Shown: piece after piece, positions 18,510 through 28,491 of the stretch
Layout of the letters: every line of letters starts with the position of its first letter
Position numbering within the stretch: the stretch's first letter is position 1
Assembly (NCBI GenBank): GCA_963769715.1
Contig: CAVYNE010000040.1
Coordinates: forward strand, 124,001 to 188,000
Direction: 5' to 3'
DNA: 64,000 nucleotides
Source of the DNA: Palsa-504 sp963769715
GTDB lineage: Bacteria; Actinomycetota; Actinomycetes; Streptosporangiales; Streptosporangiaceae
Notes under the pieces: generated by a model
Told to the model about the DNA's origin: nothing
The model's database searches: none
The model's input: only the letters and a program-made list of their open reading frames with translations
Position numbers and translations under genes: made by a program

Positions 18510-18728
18510 ATGGCTAAGCCGGCGACATCGGTCTGCTACGAGATCCGTCTCCGCGGGCTGCTGGGCGAGACGCTACTCGGTGCGTTTCCCGGCCTGCGCG
18601 CGCGAGCGCATGGAAGGGAGACCGTGCTCACCGGGGCGCTGCCCGACCAGGCGGCGCTGTTCGGCGTGCTCGGTCATATAGAAGCGCTCGGCCTCGAACT
18701 GCTCGAAGTACGCCGCACGCGCTGCTGA
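18510..18728 (+). CDS. Small conserved hypothetical protein
   Basis: 72 residues from ATG 18510. A ferredoxin-like or ACT-like beta-alpha pattern is suggested by CYEIRLRGLLGETLLGAFPG followed by TVLTGALPDQAALFGVLGHI and ALGLELLEVRR. Similar short proteins occur in Streptomyces and relatives, without known function. The frame is open upstream to 18462, but those codons lie among WhiB leftovers. It is followed 69 bases later by the DUF3237 gene on the same strand. Confidence 0.6.
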   Translation: MAKPATSVCYEIRLRGLLGETLLGAFPGLRARAHGRETVLTGALPDQAALFGVLGHIEALGLELLEVRRTRC

Positions 18729-18797
18729 GCCGTGGAACCGCCCCGCCAAAAGGTACCGGAGCATGAAGAGGAACAACATGGAAAGGAAAGGTGGATC

Positions 18798-19226
18798 ATG
18801 GGAATCGAACTGGTGCCGCTGTGCACGATGCGGCTACAGAGCAAGCCGGCGGTGGAGGTCGGCGTAGGCCCGGCCGGAACACGGCTGATCGTCGATTGCA
18901 TAAGCGTCCAGATCGAAGGCGACCGCCTGCGCGGGCAGATGGAGGGAAGAACTACTGGTGACTGGATACTGATCGGCCCCGAGGGTACGGGAACGCTTGA
19001 CGTCCGCGAGACGCTTCGCACCGATGACGGCGCAATCATCTACGTGCAATACCACGGCCGTCTGGACGGATCGCATGGCCTGAGGCCCCCGTTGACGGTC
19101 TATGTCGCGCCTCGCTTTGAGACCGGTGACGAGCGTTACGCGTGGCTTAACCGGATTCAGGCAGTGGGCAAGGGCACGATCAACGAGGACCTGTCGGTTG
19201 ACGACGAGTGGTATGAGATTCGCTAA
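18798..19226 (+). CDS. DUF3237 family protein
   Basis: 142 residues, a beta-barrel of the DUF3237 family: LVPLCTMRLQSKPAVEVGVG, GRTTGDWILIGPEGTGTLDV, the conserved DGAIIYVQYHGR and the end YAWLNRIQAVGKG. Function is unknown; the family is often found beside degradation genes. ATG 18798 has AAAGGTGG before it. The stop at 19226 abuts the stop of the convergent gene at 19227 with no spacer. Confidence 0.8.
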   Translation: MGIELVPLCTMRLQSKPAVEVGVGPAGTRLIVDCISVQIEGDRLRGQMEGRTTGDWILIGPEGTGTLDVRETLRTDDGAIIYVQYHGRLDGSHGLRPPLTVYVAPRFETGDERYAWLNRIQAVGKGTINEDLSVDDEWYEIR

Positions 19227-19739
19227 TTAGCGGAGGTCCGCCGGCCTATGACCTGCAGCCAGTGCTGTGCCCGCGGGATGGGCGAGCGCACACGCCACTC
19301 GTGTCAGGAAGCTGCGGACGGCCGTCGTGGCACATTCCCGCACGATCGTCCGGTCTAGCCCGGCGCCGGTCCGGCCAGGCTGCGGCCGGTATACTCCGGC
19401 TAGGGCGAGCGCCGCGATCTGGTCCCCGGCCGGGACCAGCATCAGGTCGGCATCCAGGGCAGTGAACAACTTGCCGTCAGCCGCGATGGCCTCCCACTGC
19501 AGTGGGATATGGGCGCAGTCATGGGTTTCTGCCAGGTCGTCCAGGTGAGCTCTGGCCAGCCGAGTCAGGCCAGCCGTTGGCCCAGCCGCCGTCACCAGGC
19601 TGGTGATGCCTTCGCCGTAAGCCATCTCGGAGGCCAATGGCAGCATCCCGTCGTTGACCAGCATCTCCAGCCGGGCCTGGGCATCACGGAAGCTGGCATC
19701 GAGCAGAACGCGGTCGCCGATGACAATGTGGTCACTCAT
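19227..19739 (-). CDS. Conserved hypothetical, SRPBCC-like
   Basis: About 170 residues. It opens MSDHIVIGDRVLLDASFRDA and has a run HIPLQWEAIAADGKLFTALD followed by LMLVPAGDQIAALALAGVYR and a helical end. I recall actinomycete hypotheticals of this layout, which resemble the SRPBCC hydrophobic-pocket fold. No catalytic motif is visible. ATG 19739 matches their start better than the open frame up to 19781. It is convergent with the DUF3237 gene. A 294-base gap to the next gene holds nothing recognisable. Confidence 0.55.
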   Translation of the reverse strand: MSDHIVIGDRVLLDASFRDAQARLEMLVNDGMLPLASEMAYGEGITSLVTAAGPTAGLTRLARAHLDDLAETHDCAHIPLQWEAIAADGKLFTALDADLMLVPAGDQIAALALAGVYRPQPGRTGAGLDRTIVRECATTAVRSFLTRVACALAHPAGTALAAGHRPADLR

Positions 19740-20033
19740 AGCACTAGTCAACGGATCTGACATCAGCCGGGTAGTGGTCAAAGGTCCTGTCCGTTGGCGC
19801 CGAAGGTCAATTCTCGCAGGGAGGTTGCCTCAGTTAAGGGACATATGTGCATAACCTTCATGAGCACTGGTCGGGCCGGGTCCGGCCGCAACTTTCCGCG
19901 GGTGGCGGTGATAACTCCCGGCTGCTCATCGACTATCCGCCGCGTGAGCGCGCAGATCCTCGATTACCTGTTCTCGCCACACTTCGAATGCGCCGACTCG
20001 GTACGGGGGTGGCGTGCGCCGCCGGGCCTGTCT

Positions 20034-20333
20034 TTAGGACTGCTCTTTGCGCAGGAGGTCCAGCACGACGTCGTTAACGACGTGGTCGGCCGCGGTTGCC
20101 TGGATCATGGCCCTGATCGCCCGGGCCAGGGTCATCGTGCTGACAGGCTGATCGAGCTCCACGCTGGCCTCGGCTAGCCAGCGGTTCAGGACCTGATAAT
20201 CGGCCGGGGCCAGGTCGACCGTGATCCTGACGGGCTTAGCGCGGGACTCCTTATTGCGGGACTCCTTAGGAGGGCGGGACCCCCTAGGAGGTGGGCCGTA
20301 GGGCATAGGCCTAGTTTGCGGCATGTACTGCAC
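20034..20333 (-). CDS. Putative ribbon-helix-helix DNA-binding protein (ParG-like)
   Basis: 99 residues. A Pro/Arg-rich flexible head (up to about residue 33) is followed by KPVRITVDLAPADYQVLNRW, a beta strand plus helix as in ribbon-helix-helix proteins, and two helices ending DVVLDLLRKEQS. Such proteins act as partition factors, antitoxins or autorepressors. The GTG at 20333 or the ATG at 20324 could start it. The head is encoded by imperfect repeats of GGGACTCCTTA (20243-20290), which might also serve as binding sites. It lies downstream of the giant helicase on the same strand. Confidence 0.5.
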   Translation of the reverse strand: MQYMPQTRPMPYGPPPRGSRPPKESRNKESRAKPVRITVDLAPADYQVLNRWLAEASVELDQPVSTMTLARAIRAMIQATAADHVVNDVVLDLLRKEQS

Positions 20334-20412
20334 TTACTGCAATCAGGCCAGGCCCATGGCCCGCCGCCCCGGTGCGAGATTTACCCCGCCAGGGGAGTCC
20401 GAAGCTCGGCTG

Positions 20413-23400
20413 TCACGCTGGTCGCCTTGCGGATCGAGCGCGCTCGGCGCCGGCGACAAGGGCTTCCGCGAGTACCAGGTCGATGCTGGTCAGGGCGGGT
20501 GCCTGCCGGGCCAGATCGGTCCAGCGGCCCCGCCAGGCGCGCTCGAAGGACCTGCAGGCCTCGTCACCGCGCGCCGAGATGCGGGCTACTAGGGCCAGTG
20601 ACGCGGACATGGCAGGCAGCGCGAGCCATCCCCCCTTCCCGTCGGGATGGCGGCGGGCCGCGATCTGCGACAGCGCCCGGCGGTAAGAGGACGCGGCCAC
20701 CAGGCGCTCGGCGGAGAGGACGACGGAGGTCGCGTCCTCGGCGGCCCGGGCCAGTTCGGGTGTCCTGCGCGCGTCGAACATCTGCCTGGCCGCGACCACC
20801 CTGGTGCCCGCGTCGAGCAGGGGCTGCGGGACCACGGCTGCGGCTGGCCACGCCGCTTCGACCTGAACGGGGGCGAGCACGGCCAAGCGTTCGGCATCCG
20901 GCCCGAACTGGCCGGCCCGGGCGTGCGGGTCGTCGCCACCGCGGAGCAGGGCATCCAGATTCGGGCCGCACTGGGCCAGCGCGGCCTCCAGGACGACCGC
21001 CGCGGGATCCTCGTCCGGGTAGGCAGGTCCGGCGAGGAGCCGGCTGCACAGCACCGCCGCGGCCGCCGGGACGACGCCCCACAGCCGTTCGGCCGCTCGC
21101 AGGTCATCCATCATGACCGGCCGCGCGGCGGCCAGCCCGGTACTGATCAAGCCGGCGACGCACGTCGCGGAATCAAGCCCGGCGTCGAGGAGCCCGGTCA
21201 TCGCCAGCCGGGGCTGGTCACGAAGGACGGCCGAACAGCGCCCGCGGAGATCGGCGGGCGCGCCGGCGGCGATCAGATCGCCGGCCAGGTGGATGAGCCG
21301 CCACAGGCGGTCCACCCGGCGGGGCCGCACGGGCAGATCCCTCTCCCCGGCCAGGAACCGGGACAGGGCATCCTCTTCAAGGTCGTCGCTGGCCGGGATG
21401 CCCGGGGCGGCACACGCGTAATAATCGCGGGCGGGCCATTCCGGCCAGTCCGTGACGGCCCCCGGGTCTCCGGCGCGCAGCAGGACCCGGAGCGGACCTG
21501 CTGCGCACACGTCAGCCGGTAGCTTGACCACTCCGTCACCGGGAACCGGCACGATGACCGGCGCGCGCCACGGTGCGCGGGTCAGGTACAGGGCAGCGGC
21601 CAGCCCGTAGGCCGGCGCGCAGTCGCGGATCGTCAGCTGGCCGGAGCTCACCTCGGCGCCGCTGGCCAGCGGCGCGGGCCACGCGGCGCCCGCGGACGTG
21701 GTCCCCTGGCCGCGGGGCGGCGGCGTGACGATGACAGGCTCTGTCCCGGTGCCCGCCCGCAAGTCCACCACGCGTGCGCGGTCGGATACGCCGAAGCTGA
21801 CCGGGACGCCTGCGGCGATGAAGATCGTGCGGCGCATCCAGCAGCCCAGCGGACCGCGCGCCATGATGTCGAACCCTCCCAGGATGGGCCTGGGCACGCC
21901 GTCCCAGATGTCCGCCGTACCGGCCTGGCCGATTTCCCTGGAGACCAGGCAGCTGCCTCCCGCCGCGGGCCGGATGCCGACATGCCAGCGGCCCACCGGG
22001 CCAGGGGCGCCGGGGAGCCACAGCTTCGGCGGCTCGGCGTACACCGGTGAGCCGTCGGGCGTGGTCACTCCCGGAAGCGGCTCGCCGAGCAGGAGGCGAG
22101 GGCACGTGTCACCCCGCACGGCATGCGCCGGGCCGCCCTGCAGCGCCAGGGAGCTGACCTTCTCCAGGGAGGCGAGCTGCAGGTGCCAGCGCGCCCACCC
22201 GGACGGCACCGGGCTTTCGGTGATCACCTGGAGCTCGCCGGCCGTGGTGAGCTCGCGGTCGGCGGGGCGCAGGATCCACAGCTGGTCCGGGGGCAGGGGT
22301 AGCTGCACCGGGAGCCACCTGCCGTCCGCGGAGAAAAACAGGATCGGGTCATGGGGCGGCACGACATCCAGTTCGCTCACGTGATCCCAGCCGGCCAGCG
22401 AGACATGGACCGTACGGACCGGCCGGGCCAGCGGGTGCACGGCCGGCGGAGCGACCCCGGCAGAACCCGCCCATGGCGCGTGGCTCCGCACCGTGACGGG
22501 ATCGCCGTCCGCGGTCACCCGCCAGGTGGCGACCTCATCGAGTGCTTCCCCGACACGGGGCCCGACCGGCGGCAGGATCACCTGCACGCCTGCCCCGCGG
22601 GGATCAAGGCCGATGCGCGGACGCGGTGCCTGGCTGCGCGCGGCGATCCGGGCTCGCCGCGCCGCGGGCTGCCCGAGGCCCTGCGCGGCCGCCTCCTTTC
22701 GCGCCGCATCGACGAAGCGTTCCGGCAGCCGGACGCCGTCCAGGTCCGCCTTAGGGCCGGTCAGGCGGCCGAGCAGGTCCAGGCAGCGGTCGACCAGGTC
22801 GAGGGCGCCATCGCCGCCTTCGGCGAGGAACCGTCGCGCGGGAATGTCAAGCTCCGCTAGGCGCAGCCGGCGACCCGGCGCGGTCGCCCAGGCCAGCAAG
22901 CTCTCCGCGTCCATCGCCGGATCAAGCCGACGGCGGGCCAGCAGGAACCGGAAGAACGGGCCCAGGCCGAAGGCGGGGATGTCGGTGTCCATCGGGACCG
23001 GCCGGGACGGCGGCGGCGCGGCCTCGCGGGACGGCAGGAAGATGCTCGGCCGGCCCGTACCGGACACGTAAAGATGGTCCCGGGCCCGGGTGCAGGCCAC
23101 GAACAGAACGCAGCGCTCCCGCTGAAGGTCCTGGGCATGGGCGGCGGCGTCCTCGGTTTCCGGAGTGACCGCCGCTGGTTCGGGGACCAGGCCCTGCTCG
23201 ACGCCGATGACCGCAACGGCCTGGAATTCCAGGCCCTTCATCGCGTGCATGGTCCCGGCCCGAACGGCCTGGCTGCCACCCCGGCCGCTCAGCGAGACCG
23301 TAGCGATGCCGGCGGCCTTCAGCGCCTCGCGTGCCTCCCGGACCAGGCTGGCGGACCGGGCGGCCACTCCGACGGCATGGGGCTCGAGGCCGGCCGATAG

Positions 23401-24578
23401 CCACGAGCGAACCCGTTCGGTAAGAAAGTTGAATTCCTCGGCCCGGGTGGCCGTCACGCGCCGCTCCGGGCGCGGGCCGCGCATGGGCGACCGGTAGCCG
23501 AGCAGGGAGTCCACCTCGCCGTCCAGGCCGGTCACCGGCTCCGTCCCGAGCAGCGGCACCGCCCAGGCCAGGATCTCCTGGGTGGTCCGGTAGTTCAGGG
23601 ACAGCCGCCGGCTCCGTCCCCGCACGCTGATCCGCTGGCTGGCCAGGGAGACCCGGTTGTCGTAGACGCGCTGGTGCGGGTCGGCCGCGATGAACAGGTC
23701 GTCCGGGCCGGGCGCGACGGCGGCGCGGAGCAGCCGCCACTGGGATGGGTGCAGGTCCTGGGCCTCGTCCACCAGGATGTGCCGGTAGCGCGGTGCTCCC
23801 GCCTGCCGGAGCAGCTGCGCGGCCTCGTCGGCTAGCTGCAGGTGGGTGGCCTCGCGGGCGGCGGCCAGCTCGGCGGTGACCCGCTGGGTGGCCTGCCAGA
23901 CCTGGCTGCGCTGGGCCTTGCTGAGCGGCCGTCCGCGGCCGGTGCGCGGGCAGGTCAAGTACGCTTGCTCGGTGCGCAGGTCCTGGGCCAGGATGACCTG
24001 CTCCCACTCGTTCTTGCCGAACGCCGGGGTGAAGGCCAGCCCGGCGTCAGCGGCGGCCTCCGCCCAGCGGGCGCGCAGCACCCGCTCGTCCGCGATGACG
24101 GGAGTGCCGCGGGCCTGCTTGACGATGCTGTAGGCCAGCCGGTCCACGTTCAGCACCTCGATCCGGCGGCGCACGCCGACGTCCTGGATCAGCAGGTCGA
24201 GCTGGGCCCTCAGGGCGTCGGCCAGGTTGCCGGCGAAGGTGGTCACCAGCACCGGCTCGGCGCGTCCGGCCAGGAAAGCCGCACGGTGCAGCACGGTAAC
24301 CGTCTTGCCCGTGCCGGGGCCGCCGGTCACCTGAGCCGGGCCGGCGTAGCGTGCCTGGTAGGCGATCTGGCGCTGGTCCGGGTGCAGGAACGTGCGCCAC
24401 GCCGCGAACGGGTGAGCGAGGACGAGGTGCAGCTCTTCCGCCAGGGCCTCGTCCACGGTCATGCCGTCGGCCAGCGCGTAGGCATCCGCCTTGTCCCGCG
24501 GCAAGACCGTGACCAGGCAGTACGTGTCAGCTTCGCGTATTCGGCCAGAAAGCCTTTTGCGATCGCCAGGCGCGCCAC
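20413..24578 (-). CDS. UvrD/Rep-type helicase fused to a large uncharacterised region
   Basis: A 1363-residue ORF (24504 to 20413). Helicase motifs are in order: TGGPGTGKTVTVLHRAAF (I), HILVDEAQDLHPSQWRLL (II), AADPHQRVYDN (III), LSLNYRTTQEILAW (IV), TMHAMKGLEFQAVAVIGVEQ (V) and VACTRARDHLYVS (VI), so residues 40 to about 480 are a complete SF1 engine. The following 850 residues have no motif I know; they alternate beta-rich (LPPDQLWILRPADRELTTAG) and helical parts. Upstream, GTG 24578 with GGGAGG gives ARLAIAKGFLAEYAKL, the family's RelE-like N-terminus, which jumps frame near 24525 into DTYCLVTVLPRDKADAY. Parts of the N-terminal domain seem deleted. The frame break may prevent use of the old start; TTG 24504 is the fallback. 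Confidence 0.75.
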
Positions 24579-24734
24579 TTGTTTACGTCCTCCCCCTGCC
24601 AGCGGTCCCCCTAGCTGGCTTTGTCCAAAAGGGGCATGTTAGACCGCCCGGTACCGCGGGCGTGGTGAAAGAACGATTCCGGTGAGATGAAGCCGTCCTG
24701 TCCACACCGCGACTGGGTGGCCCGCGTCACGTAG

Positions 24735-25481
24735 TTAGTTGGCGCCGATGACCTGGAAGTCCTGGTTGACGAAGACGTGGTGCGGCCAGTTGACGCCGAT
24801 GTTGTGGACCTCGTACTCGCCGTTGCTCAGCAGGACAACACGGTCGACGATGCCCCCCGGGTAGGCGGCCAGCGCAGCTTCCGTCGCCTTATTCGCGGCC
24901 GTTCCGCTGACGATCGTCCCCGACCCCTGACTGTAGGCCGCCGGGATCTGGCCGGCCGTCTTTGACGTGCTCGGCGCACCCTGCTGGAAGGGGACCACCC
25001 CGGCCGCCGAGGAAGCCGCCGGTCCGCCGGTGCCAGCCGGTTCCACGGTGACCTGCGCGGCCGTGATGGTCGTATTGCTGACCGTCCCGAGGACGAGGAC
25101 GCTTTCGCCTGTGGTGATGGCACTCGCCGAGGCCGGGCTCGTCCCGTTCTGGTACGTCGTGGCGGATGCCTCGTCGACGGTCACCTTCTGACCCGCTGAT
25201 GTCGTGATCGTGAAGCCCGAGGTGGACACGCTGCCGACCGTGCCGGATGATCCCCCCGCGGCCGGTCCCGACCGGGCGTTCGATCCCCCGCCGCCGGAGC
25301 CGTGAAAGCCGCCAGCGGAGCCGCTGCCGGCAGCGGGTGAGCCGCTGCTGGCAGCGGGGGTGGTACTGGCAGCGGCTGAGGCGCTGCTGGAGGTTGCGCT
25401 GACGATCCCGTAGGAACCGGCCGCGACCGCGATGGCCGCGGCACCGACAACGATGGACCTGGTGAGCTTGCGGGAAAACAT
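24735..25481 (-). CDS. Secreted DUF5666-type protein
   Basis: 248 residues. An N-terminal signal peptide (KLTRSIVVGAAAIAVAAGSY) is followed by an Ala/Ser/Gly-rich linker to about residue 80, then a small beta-barrel repeat typical of DUF5666 (TSGFTITTSAGQKVTVDEAS and TGESVLVLGTV). The C-terminal part GIVDRVVLLSNGEYEVHNIG resembles PepSY-like secreted domains. It is probably exported and cell-surface associated; function is unknown. ATG 25481 begins the signal peptide, with GAAAGG before it. No operon partner. Confidence 0.8.
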   Translation of the reverse strand: MFSRKLTRSIVVGAAAIAVAAGSYGIVSATSSSASAAASTTPAASSGSPAAGSGSAGGFHGSGGGGSNARSGPAAGGSSGTVGSVSTSGFTITTSAGQKVTVDEASATTYQNGTSPASASAITTGESVLVLGTVSNTTITAAQVTVEPAGTGGPAASSAAGVVPFQQGAPSTSKTAGQIPAAYSQGSGTIVSGTAANKATEAALAAYPGGIVDRVVLLSNGEYEVHNIGVNWPHHVFVNQDFQVIGAN

Positions 25482-25649
25482 TACTGAGTGCCTTTCGTGG
25501 ATGCCATAGATCTGAGAGTGGCAGCCGACGCTGGAAGTTCGAGGGAAGCAACCCGGAAGGTTGCCGAAAGATCGAGCCGGCGTTGGCTGACCCCCAAGCG
25601 TCAACCAACGTCTCGCCAAGGGAACCGCAAGATCCGCCAGGAACCGTGC

Positions 25650-25820
25650 GCCGGCTGAGTCGGCGAGTGCCTGGTCGAGGTCGGCGATCAACTCGTCGCG
25701 CCACCGAAACCACCCGGCATTTGCTTGGCGGCCAGCAGGTGGTCGGGATGGCCGGGCAGCCCCCGGTAGTGCACCCGCCGTACGGCCGGGTGCGCGGCGA
25801 GGAATTCGGCGATCCGCTGG
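25650..25820 (-). pseudogene. Cystathionine gamma-synthase/lyase-family fragment
   Basis: On the minus strand RIAEFLAAHPAVRRVHYRGL, then GHPDHLLAAKQMPGGFGG, matches the C-terminal domain of Cys/Met-metabolism PLP enzymes. In an adjacent frame the sequence goes straight on to DELIADLDQALADSAG, which is the last helix of the same family. The beta strands normally between these two pieces and the whole PLP-binding domain are missing. It therefore has lost its N-terminus and carries an internal deletion. Non-functional. Confidence 0.6.
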
Positions 25821-25932
25821 CTGCGCGGTTCCGGCCGGATCGCGGCGGCCACCGCGTCTAGGTCACCCATCGAACGTGCATTGTCGCTACCCAGGTCGTA
25901 CCCTGTGCCGGATGCTCAGGAAAGGTGACGCG

Positions 25933-27186
25933 ATGAGCGAGCTCAAGACCGAGGCCGAGCCAGCCGAGGTAGGCCTGGATCCGGACCGGCTGCAGCGGAT
26001 CGACCGGCACTTCGCTCGCTATGTCGACGACGGCCGGCTGCCCGGCTGGCTGATCACCGTGAGCAGGTACGGCCGCCTGGCGTACGTGTCGAGCTACGGG
26101 TCCAGCGACGTCGAGGCCGGGCGGCCGGCTGGGACGGACACGGTATGGCGGCTCTACTCGATGACCAAGCCGATCACGTCGGTGGCGGCGATGATGCTGT
26201 ATGAAGAGGGCGGATTCGAGCTCACCGATCCGGTCAGCTCGTTCATCCCGTCTTTCGCCGACGTACGGGTCTACTCCGGCGGCTCGGACCTGCGGCACGT
26301 CACCGTCCCTGCCACCGAGCCGGTGCGGATCTGGCACCTGCTCACCCATACGGCCGGCCTTACGTATGGTTTCCACCGGGTACATCCGGTGGACGCCATG
26401 TACCGGGCCGCCGGGTTCGAATGGTCCGCGCCTCCCGGCGCGGACCTGGCCCGGGCGTGCGACATCTGGGCGGGCATCCCGCTGCTCTTCCAGCCAGGCA
26501 CGGAGTGGAACTATTCGGTGGCGACCGACGTGCTCGGCCGGGTGATCGAGGTCGTGTCCGGGCAGCGTCTGGACGAGTTCTTCGCGGCGAGGATCCTGCG
26601 CCCGCTCGGCATGACCGACACCGGCTTCTACGCCGGGGACACTCAGCTGTCACGGCTGGCCGCCCTGTACACGCGGGGGAATGCCGGTGCCGCGGTCAGG
26701 CTCGACGCGCTGGGCGACGCCGCCCGCCGCCCGCCGGCCATGCTCGGCGGGGGCGGCGGCCTGGTCTCGACCGCTGCGGACTATCACCGGTTCACCCAGA
26801 TGCTGCTGCACCGCACGGACAGCCCGGCCGGGGAACTGGACGGCACGCGGCTGCTGAGCCCGCGCACGGTCGGCTACATGACCCGCAACCACCTTCCTGG
26901 CGGCCTTGACCTGGAGAGGTTCGGCAGGCCGCTGTACGCCGAATCCCCGTTCCGCGGTGTCGGCTTCGGACTTGGCTTCGCCGTCGTCATCGACCCCGTG
27001 CCAGGTAAGGTGCTGTGTTCTCCGGGCGAGCTGTCGTGGGGCGGCGCGGCCAGCACCACGTTCTGGATCGACCCGGCGGAAGAGCTGACCGTCTCGTTCT
27101 TTACCCAGCTTCTTCCATCCAGCGCGTACCCGATCCGCCCGCAACTGCGTCAGCTTGTGTACCAGGCACTGACCGGCTATCGGTGA
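25933..27186 (+). CDS. Serine beta-lactamase-like hydrolase (class C/esterase type)
   Basis: 417 residues of the beta-lactamase/D-alanyl-carboxypeptidase superfamily. The catalytic Ser-x-x-Lys is in RLYSMTKPITSVAAMML, the Tyr motif is in TEWNYSVATDVLGRVIE, and a Gly-Gly strand is in LSWGGAASTTFWIDP. No signal peptide is seen, so a cytosolic esterase (EstB-like) is likelier than a secreted beta-lactamase. ATG 25933 follows AGGAAAGGTG. The frame is intact. It is monocistronic as far as can be seen. Confidence 0.85.
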   Translation: MSELKTEAEPAEVGLDPDRLQRIDRHFARYVDDGRLPGWLITVSRYGRLAYVSSYGSSDVEAGRPAGTDTVWRLYSMTKPITSVAAMMLYEEGGFELTDPVSSFIPSFADVRVYSGGSDLRHVTVPATEPVRIWHLLTHTAGLTYGFHRVHPVDAMYRAAGFEWSAPPGADLARACDIWAGIPLLFQPGTEWNYSVATDVLGRVIEVVSGQRLDEFFAARILRPLGMTDTGFYAGDTQLSRLAALYTRGNAGAAVRLDALGDAARRPPAMLGGGGGLVSTAADYHRFTQMLLHRTDSPAGELDGTRLLSPRTVGYMTRNHLPGGLDLERFGRPLYAESPFRGVGFGLGFAVVIDPVPGKVLCSPGELSWGGAASTTFWIDPAEELTVSFFTQLLPSSAYPIRPQLRQLVYQALTGYR

Positions 27187-27364
27187 GGTGCACGGGCGGG
27201 GCACGCATATGGTCACGGGCGTCCAGCGGAAGGGTTCCGGGACCATCATCCGGCCTGCAGCCCGTCATCGCCGTTCGGAACACCGCTAATCCAGGTGCCG
27301 GCCGTGACGCGCCGGGCGGGCCCGGCGAGAATATAGGTCGCAGCGGGCACGATGGCGAAGGGAC

Positions 27365-28366
27365 ATGATGGTGCGAGGCAGTTTGACGGCGCAGCGGAGC
27401 CGCATGGATGGCTGGCGGCCGGCGCGACCGAGCCTGTCAGGCCGAGCCCGGGTGGGCGTGGCCAGCCTGTTCGCCGGGGTTCTGCTGCTGGCAGGGTGCG
27501 GCGGCTCTAACCCTGCGGCGGGCAGCAGTACAGCCGGTCAGGCCGGGTCGCCGGTGATCAGCGCCTCGCCGTCCGCGACGGCGGGCCCTCAGCCAGCCGC
27601 GGTCCCCGAGCCGGCGCACACTGTCGTGGTCGTGATGGAGAACCACTCGTACGCGGACATCATCGGTAACCCGGCCGCGCCCTTCATCAATGACCTCGCC
27701 CGGCGGGGCGCGCTGTTCACCCGCTCCTACGCGATTACCCATCCGAGCGAACCGAACTACCTGGCGCTATTCTCCGGCAGCACCCAGGGGATTACCGATG
27801 ACGGCTGCCCGTACCGGTTCACCGCGCCGAATCTGGCCGCCGACCTGATCAAGGCGGGCAAGAGCTTCGCCGGTTACGCCGAGGGTTTGCCCGGGGTGGG
27901 ATCACCGGTTTGCTCGGCGGGCGAGTACGCGCGCAAGCACGTGCCATGGACAGATTTCAGCAACGTGCCTGGCTCGGTCAGCCTGCCCTACACCAGCTTC
28001 CCCGCGACGGCCTTCGCCCGGCTGCCGGCGGTGTCCTTCGTGATCCCTGACCTGTGCCACGACATGCACGACTGCAGCGTCGCAACAGGCGATACCTGGC
28101 TGCGCGCTCACATCGGCGGTTACGCGGACTGGGCGATGACGCATGACAGCCTGCTGATCGTTACCTGGGACGAGGACGACGGCAGCCCGGGTAATCACAT
28201 AACCACGATTTTCGCGGGCCAGAAGGTGCGGCCCGGCAGCTATTCCGATCCGATCACCCACTACAGCGTCCTGGCCACCATCGAAGCCGCCTACGCGCTG
28301 CCGCGCGATGGCCAGGCGGCCACCGCGACGCCGATCACGAACATCTGGCTATCGTCGCGGAGCTAG
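27365..28366 (+). CDS. Phosphoesterase-family lipoprotein (acid phosphatase/PLC-like)
   Basis: 333 residues. The N-terminus carries a lipoprotein signal ending LLLAGCGGS (lipobox Cys near residue 44). After a Ser/Ala/Pro linker the alkaline-phosphatase-like catalytic core begins with HTVVVVMENHSYADIIGNP, followed by ITHPSEPNYLALFSGST and DSLLIVTWDEDDGS, the metal-ligand motifs of the phosphoesterase (PLC/AcpA) family. It should act outside the membrane on phosphate esters. ATG 27365 has AAGGG before it. Intact. Confidence 0.87.
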   Translation: MMVRGSLTAQRSRMDGWRPARPSLSGRARVGVASLFAGVLLLAGCGGSNPAAGSSTAGQAGSPVISASPSATAGPQPAAVPEPAHTVVVVMENHSYADIIGNPAAPFINDLARRGALFTRSYAITHPSEPNYLALFSGSTQGITDDGCPYRFTAPNLAADLIKAGKSFAGYAEGLPGVGSPVCSAGEYARKHVPWTDFSNVPGSVSLPYTSFPATAFARLPAVSFVIPDLCHDMHDCSVATGDTWLRAHIGGYADWAMTHDSLLIVTWDEDDGSPGNHITTIFAGQKVRPGSYSDPITHYSVLATIEAAYALPRDGQAATATPITNIWLSSRS

Positions 28367-28491
28367 CTTGGCCAGCTGCCGGGAGGTGAGATGGGGGGCG
28401 AGTGCTGAACGGTCCTGCTGCTCGGCATGCCAGATTCCGAAGGCCGACTGCCGGGGGACTCCCGCGCCCGCGCTCTGGGCAGGGTGCCGGG

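Noticed and set aside
20323..20592. Plus-strand ORF beginning with a Cys-x2-Cys phrase (zinc-ribbon-like)
   Set aside because: Only one Cys pair is present, there is no ribosome site and most of it is antisense to the end of the helicase ORF.
20034..24578. Calling the RHH protein and helicase a toxin-antitoxin pair
   Set aside because: The RelE-like part of the helicase is degraded and no toxin active-site residues are visible. The RHH gene is downstream, not overlapping.
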